From an uncultured Methanobrevibacter sp. (GTDB lineage: Archaea > Methanobacteriota > Methanobacteria > Methanobacteriales > Methanobacteriaceae): a DNA stretch of 7,753 nucleotides. Positions 5,800 to 7,753 of the stretch are shown here, piece by piece. The notes below the pieces were generated by a model, which was not told the origin of the DNA, ran no database searches, and was given only the letters and a program-made list of their open reading frames with translations. Each line of letters begins with the position of its first letter. Positions within the stretch are counted from its first letter, which is position 1. The position numbers were made by a program, and so were the translations under genes. The stretch spans positions 1-7,753 of the forward strand of contig CADBMS010000148.1 in the NCBI GenBank assembly GCA_902795935.1. Reading direction: 5' to 3'.

Positions 5800-6522
5800 A
5801 TGACTAAAATTAGTATTATTATACCTACAAAAAATGAAAAAACTTGTTTACCATTATTATTAGATAGTATAAAAAGTCAAAATTTCAAGGATTATGAAAT
5901 AATCATTGCAGATGCTAATTCTACTGATAATACAAGAGAAATAGGCAAATCATATGGTTGTAAGATAGTTGATGGAGGTCTTCCAGCAAAAGGTAGGAAT
6001 AGTGGTGCAAATATTGCAAATGGAGAATTACTATTATTTTTAGATTCAGATTTGATTTTAACTGAAAATTATTTAGAAGAAGTTATATTTGAATTTGAAA
6101 AGTATGATTTAGGATTAGCTATTACTCAAATGATTCCAATATCATCAAAATTGATACATAAAATATTACATGAGATTTCAAATAAATTTTTAGTGGCCGT
6201 GGAATCGATTAAACCATCAGGTGCAGGTTGTTGTGGAATAATTTCTAAAAAAGAATTGCATGATAAAGTAGGTGGTTTTGATGAAACTTTAGATTTTGGT
6301 GAAGATACTGATTATCTAGAAAGAGTAGGTGAGCTTTGTAAATTCAGAGTACTTCGTAAACCAAGAATACTGGTTTCAGTGCGTAGAATCGAAAAAGAAG
6401 GTTTAGTTAATCTTTGTTATAAGTATGTTAAAAGCACTGTTTATGATTTTTTAGGCAAACGTCTCACAGCTAAAGATTTAAATTATGATTTTGATTATAG
6501 TGACAAGGGGGAGTCGGAATAG
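5800..6522 (+). CDS. Family-2 glycosyltransferase (GT-A fold)
   Basis: A 240-residue enzyme expected to move a sugar from a nucleotide-sugar to an acceptor, probably a lipid-linked or surface glycan, on the cytoplasmic face of the membrane. Visible motifs in order are the N-terminal strand ISIIIPTKNE (residues 4-13), ADANSTDNT (37-45) of the nucleotide-binding region, GRNSGA (65-70), the metal-binding DSD (82-84), GGFDE (158-162) and GEDTDY (167-172), whose acidic residues are in the usual place of the catalytic base, then RRIEKEG (195-201). There is no clear membrane helix, so this is a short soluble form of the family. ATG 5800 has no ribosome binding site, but a TATA box lies about 27 bases upstream, suggesting a leaderless transcript. 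The stop codon overlaps the start region of the next glycosyltransferase, so the two are almost surely co-transcribed. Donor and acceptor are unknown. Confidence 0.92.
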   Translation: MTKISIIIPTKNEKTCLPLLLDSIKSQNFKDYEIIIADANSTDNTREIGKSYGCKIVDGGLPAKGRNSGANIANGELLLFLDSDLILTENYLEEVIFEFEKYDLGLAITQMIPISSKLIHKILHEISNKFLVAVESIKPSGAGCCGIISKKELHDKVGGFDETLDFGEDTDYLERVGELCKFRVLRKPRILVSVRRIEKEGLVNLCYKYVKSTVYDFLGKRLTAKDLNYDFDYSDKGESE

Positions 6523-7601
6523 ATAGTATTGAAAATGATGATTTTGAAAAAATAAGACTATTCTACTGCGTTTGTGGTGAAGGTATGGGTCATGCCACAA
6601 GAACAGACATAATACTTGATAAAATAAAAGATGATTATGATATATATATTTTTGCAAGTGAAAGAGCATATGAATATTTATCTAATAAATTTGATAATGT
6701 GCATGAAATCTATGGATTCAATACAGTCTATGAAAATAATGGAGTAAATGATGTTAAAACATTCTTAAAAGGAATTAGTACTTTTCCAAGAGATTTAATA
6801 AGTAATTTAATTACATTTAGAAAAATTAGTAAAAAATTTAAACCAGATGTTATAGTCTCAGATTTTGAGTGTTACAGTAGTATTTATAGTAATCTGACTG
6901 GAATACCATTGATTAGTATAAATAATATGAATATAATGACTAAATGTGATATAGAATATCCTAAAAAATATATTATATCTAAATTAAAAGCAGAACTTGT
7001 AATTAGAGTATTCATTATTCGTGCAAAAAGATATATCCTTTTAACCTATTTCTATCCTAAAATTAAAAATAATGAAGACACAGTATTGTATCCTCCAGTT
7101 CTTAGGAAAGAAATTAGTTCCCTTAAACCTGAAAAAGGAGATTATGTTCTTGTTTATCAAACAAGTAAATCTAATTTCAAATTATTAGAAACTTTAAAAG
7201 AAATTGATGAAAAATTCATAATTTATGGTTTTAACATAAATAAACATGACCAAAATTTAATTTTTAAAGAATTCAATGAAAGTGATTTCTTTATTGACAT
7301 GGAAAATGCTAAAGCAGTAATTACAAATGGCGGATTTACACTTATTAGTGAAGCTCTGCATTTAAAAAAACCTATTTATAGTAATCCTATACGTGGGCAA
7401 TTTGAACAAACAATGAATGCTATTTATCTTGAAAAGTTGGGTTACGGTACATATGATGAGGATATTAAAAAAGAATCCATAATATCATTTTTAAATAATT
7501 TAGATAAATATCAAAAAAAACTAGATACTTATGATTCAGGATCTAATAATGACGTTATATATGAGTTAGAAGAATCTATTAACGAATATGCTAACCAATA
7601 A
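6519..7601 (+). CDS. MurG-like (GT-B) glycosyltransferase, MJ1255 family; start codon unclear
   Basis: A GT-B enzyme of the MJ1255/VC2487 type, distantly related to MurG, which probably transfers a sugar from a UDP-sugar. The N-terminal motif FYCVCGEGMGHATR (6561-6602) is the acceptor-side glycine loop of the family, so the protein must begin upstream of ATG 6585, which falls inside that motif. The frame is open back to the stop at 6501, yet it contains no ATG, GTG or TTG before 6561. AAGGGGGAG (6505-6513) is a strong ribosome binding site; the codon at the best distance is ATA 6519, overlapping the previous stop, and ATT 6528 is another option. Counting from 6519 (360 residues), the donor-site region has ITNGGFTLISEAL (268-280) and NPIRGQFEQ (289-297). 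Alternatively one A is missing from a six-A run at 6547-6552, and ATG 6535 or 6538 was the true start. Identity is firm; the start is not. Confidence 0.85.
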   Translation: MDSIENDDFEKIRLFYCVCGEGMGHATRTDIILDKIKDDYDIYIFASERAYEYLSNKFDNVHEIYGFNTVYENNGVNDVKTFLKGISTFPRDLISNLITFRKISKKFKPDVIVSDFECYSSIYSNLTGIPLISINNMNIMTKCDIEYPKKYIISKLKAELVIRVFIIRAKRYILLTYFYPKIKNNEDTVLYPPVLRKEISSLKPEKGDYVLVYQTSKSNFKLLETLKEIDEKFIIYGFNINKHDQNLIFKEFNESDFFIDMENAKAVITNGGFTLISEALHLKKPIYSNPIRGQFEQTMNAIYLEKLGYGTYDEDIKKESIISFLNNLDKYQKKLDTYDSGSNNDVIYELEESINEYANQ

Positions 7602-7626
7602 AAACTTAATTTCCATGCTAAACTAA

Positions 7627-7660
7627 TTTTATAAAAATTTTACGAAAATATGATATATTT
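7627..7660 (+). terminator. Likely terminator after the glycosyltransferase pair
   Basis: TTTTATAAAA (7627-7636) is a perfect palindrome about 25 bases after the stop codon. T-runs follow at 7638-7641 and 7658-7660 (attt, ttta), in the place expected for an archaeal terminator. In sequence this AT-rich the evidence is mainly position. Confidence 0.35.
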
Positions 7661-7671
7661 TATTAAAAATT

Positions 7672-7753
7672 AACAAACATTTCACTCAACTGAAAACAAA
7701 ACCAAAAATACAACAAACATTTCACTCAACTGAAAACAAAACCAAAAATACAA
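7672..7753. repeat. 40-bp direct tandem repeat running off the window end
   Basis: A 40-base unit that begins, for example, ttcactcaactgaaaac at 7681 recurs identically at 7721. The match covers 7672-7712 against 7712-7752 and continues to the last base, so just over two perfect copies are seen and more may follow. Each unit contains ttTCActcaacTGAaa, a short inverted repeat (5-bp arms TTTCA/TGAAA, 6-base loop). The plus strand is A and C rich, unlike the T-rich DNA just before it. There is no variable spacer, so it is not a CRISPR array. Forty is not a multiple of three, and the one minus-strand frame I read through two units meets a stop, so it is probably non-coding. The window may end here because an assembly stopped in the array. 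Confidence 0.85.

Noticed and set aside
6478..6669. Minus-strand open frame of 63 codons
   Set aside because: It is antisense to the junction of the two glycosyltransferases, whose family motifs are clear on the plus strand.
7672..7753. CRISPR array
   Set aside because: The units are contiguous and identical over all 40 bases with no variable spacer, and no cas gene is in the window.

Overview
The window is very AT-rich archaeal DNA, most likely from a gut or rumen methanogen of the family Methanobacteriaceae (Methanobrevibacter or Methanosphaera type). Support comes from the archaeal type of UMP kinase, a DUF2116 zinc-ribbon protein directly behind it, an MJ1255-type glycosyltransferase, GGTGA/GGAG ribosome binding sites, TATA-like promoter boxes and T-rich terminators. 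The genus is inferred. No rRNA, tRNA, insertion sequence or CRISPR array was seen.

Layout. Positions 1-338 hold no gene I can support and lead into an EFR1-type flavodoxin/ferredoxin protein (339-1124). A two-gene housekeeping unit follows: UMP kinase pyrH (1347-2021) and a small membrane-anchored zinc-ribbon protein (2047-2241). A convergent intergenic region with a strong hairpin separates them from a minus-strand six-helix membrane protein (2958-2467, HdeD/DUF308-like). That gene diverges from a plus-strand cluster: a canonical YbjQ protein (3083-3409), a membrane-anchored and diverged YbjQ paralogue (3430-4242), and an unrecognised multi-pass membrane protein with histidine-rich motifs (4257-5318). 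Next is a broken STAS-like (DUF4325-type) gene (5376-5637) carrying one frameshift and one stop codon. The last unit is a family-2 glycosyltransferase (5800-6522) and an overlapping MurG-like MJ1255-family glycosyltransferase (about 6519-7601). The window ends inside a 40-bp tandem repeat (7672-7753).

How the genes may work together. PyrH makes UDP, the precursor of UTP and of the UDP-sugars that the two glycosyltransferases probably use, but they are separate transcription units and no direct link is implied. The two glycosyltransferases are probably co-translated and probably act in one cell-surface glycan or glycolipid pathway. The YbjQ pair plus the multi-pass protein is the part most likely to be an undescribed functional unit, because a soluble ring-forming protein sits next to a membrane-tethered paralogue and a polytopic partner of unknown function.

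Points deserving attention are the decayed STAS-like gene, the missing ordinary start codon of the last glycosyltransferase with a possible A-tract frameshift, the terminal 40-bp repeat, and a change in strand base composition between about 2.4 and 5.1 kb.
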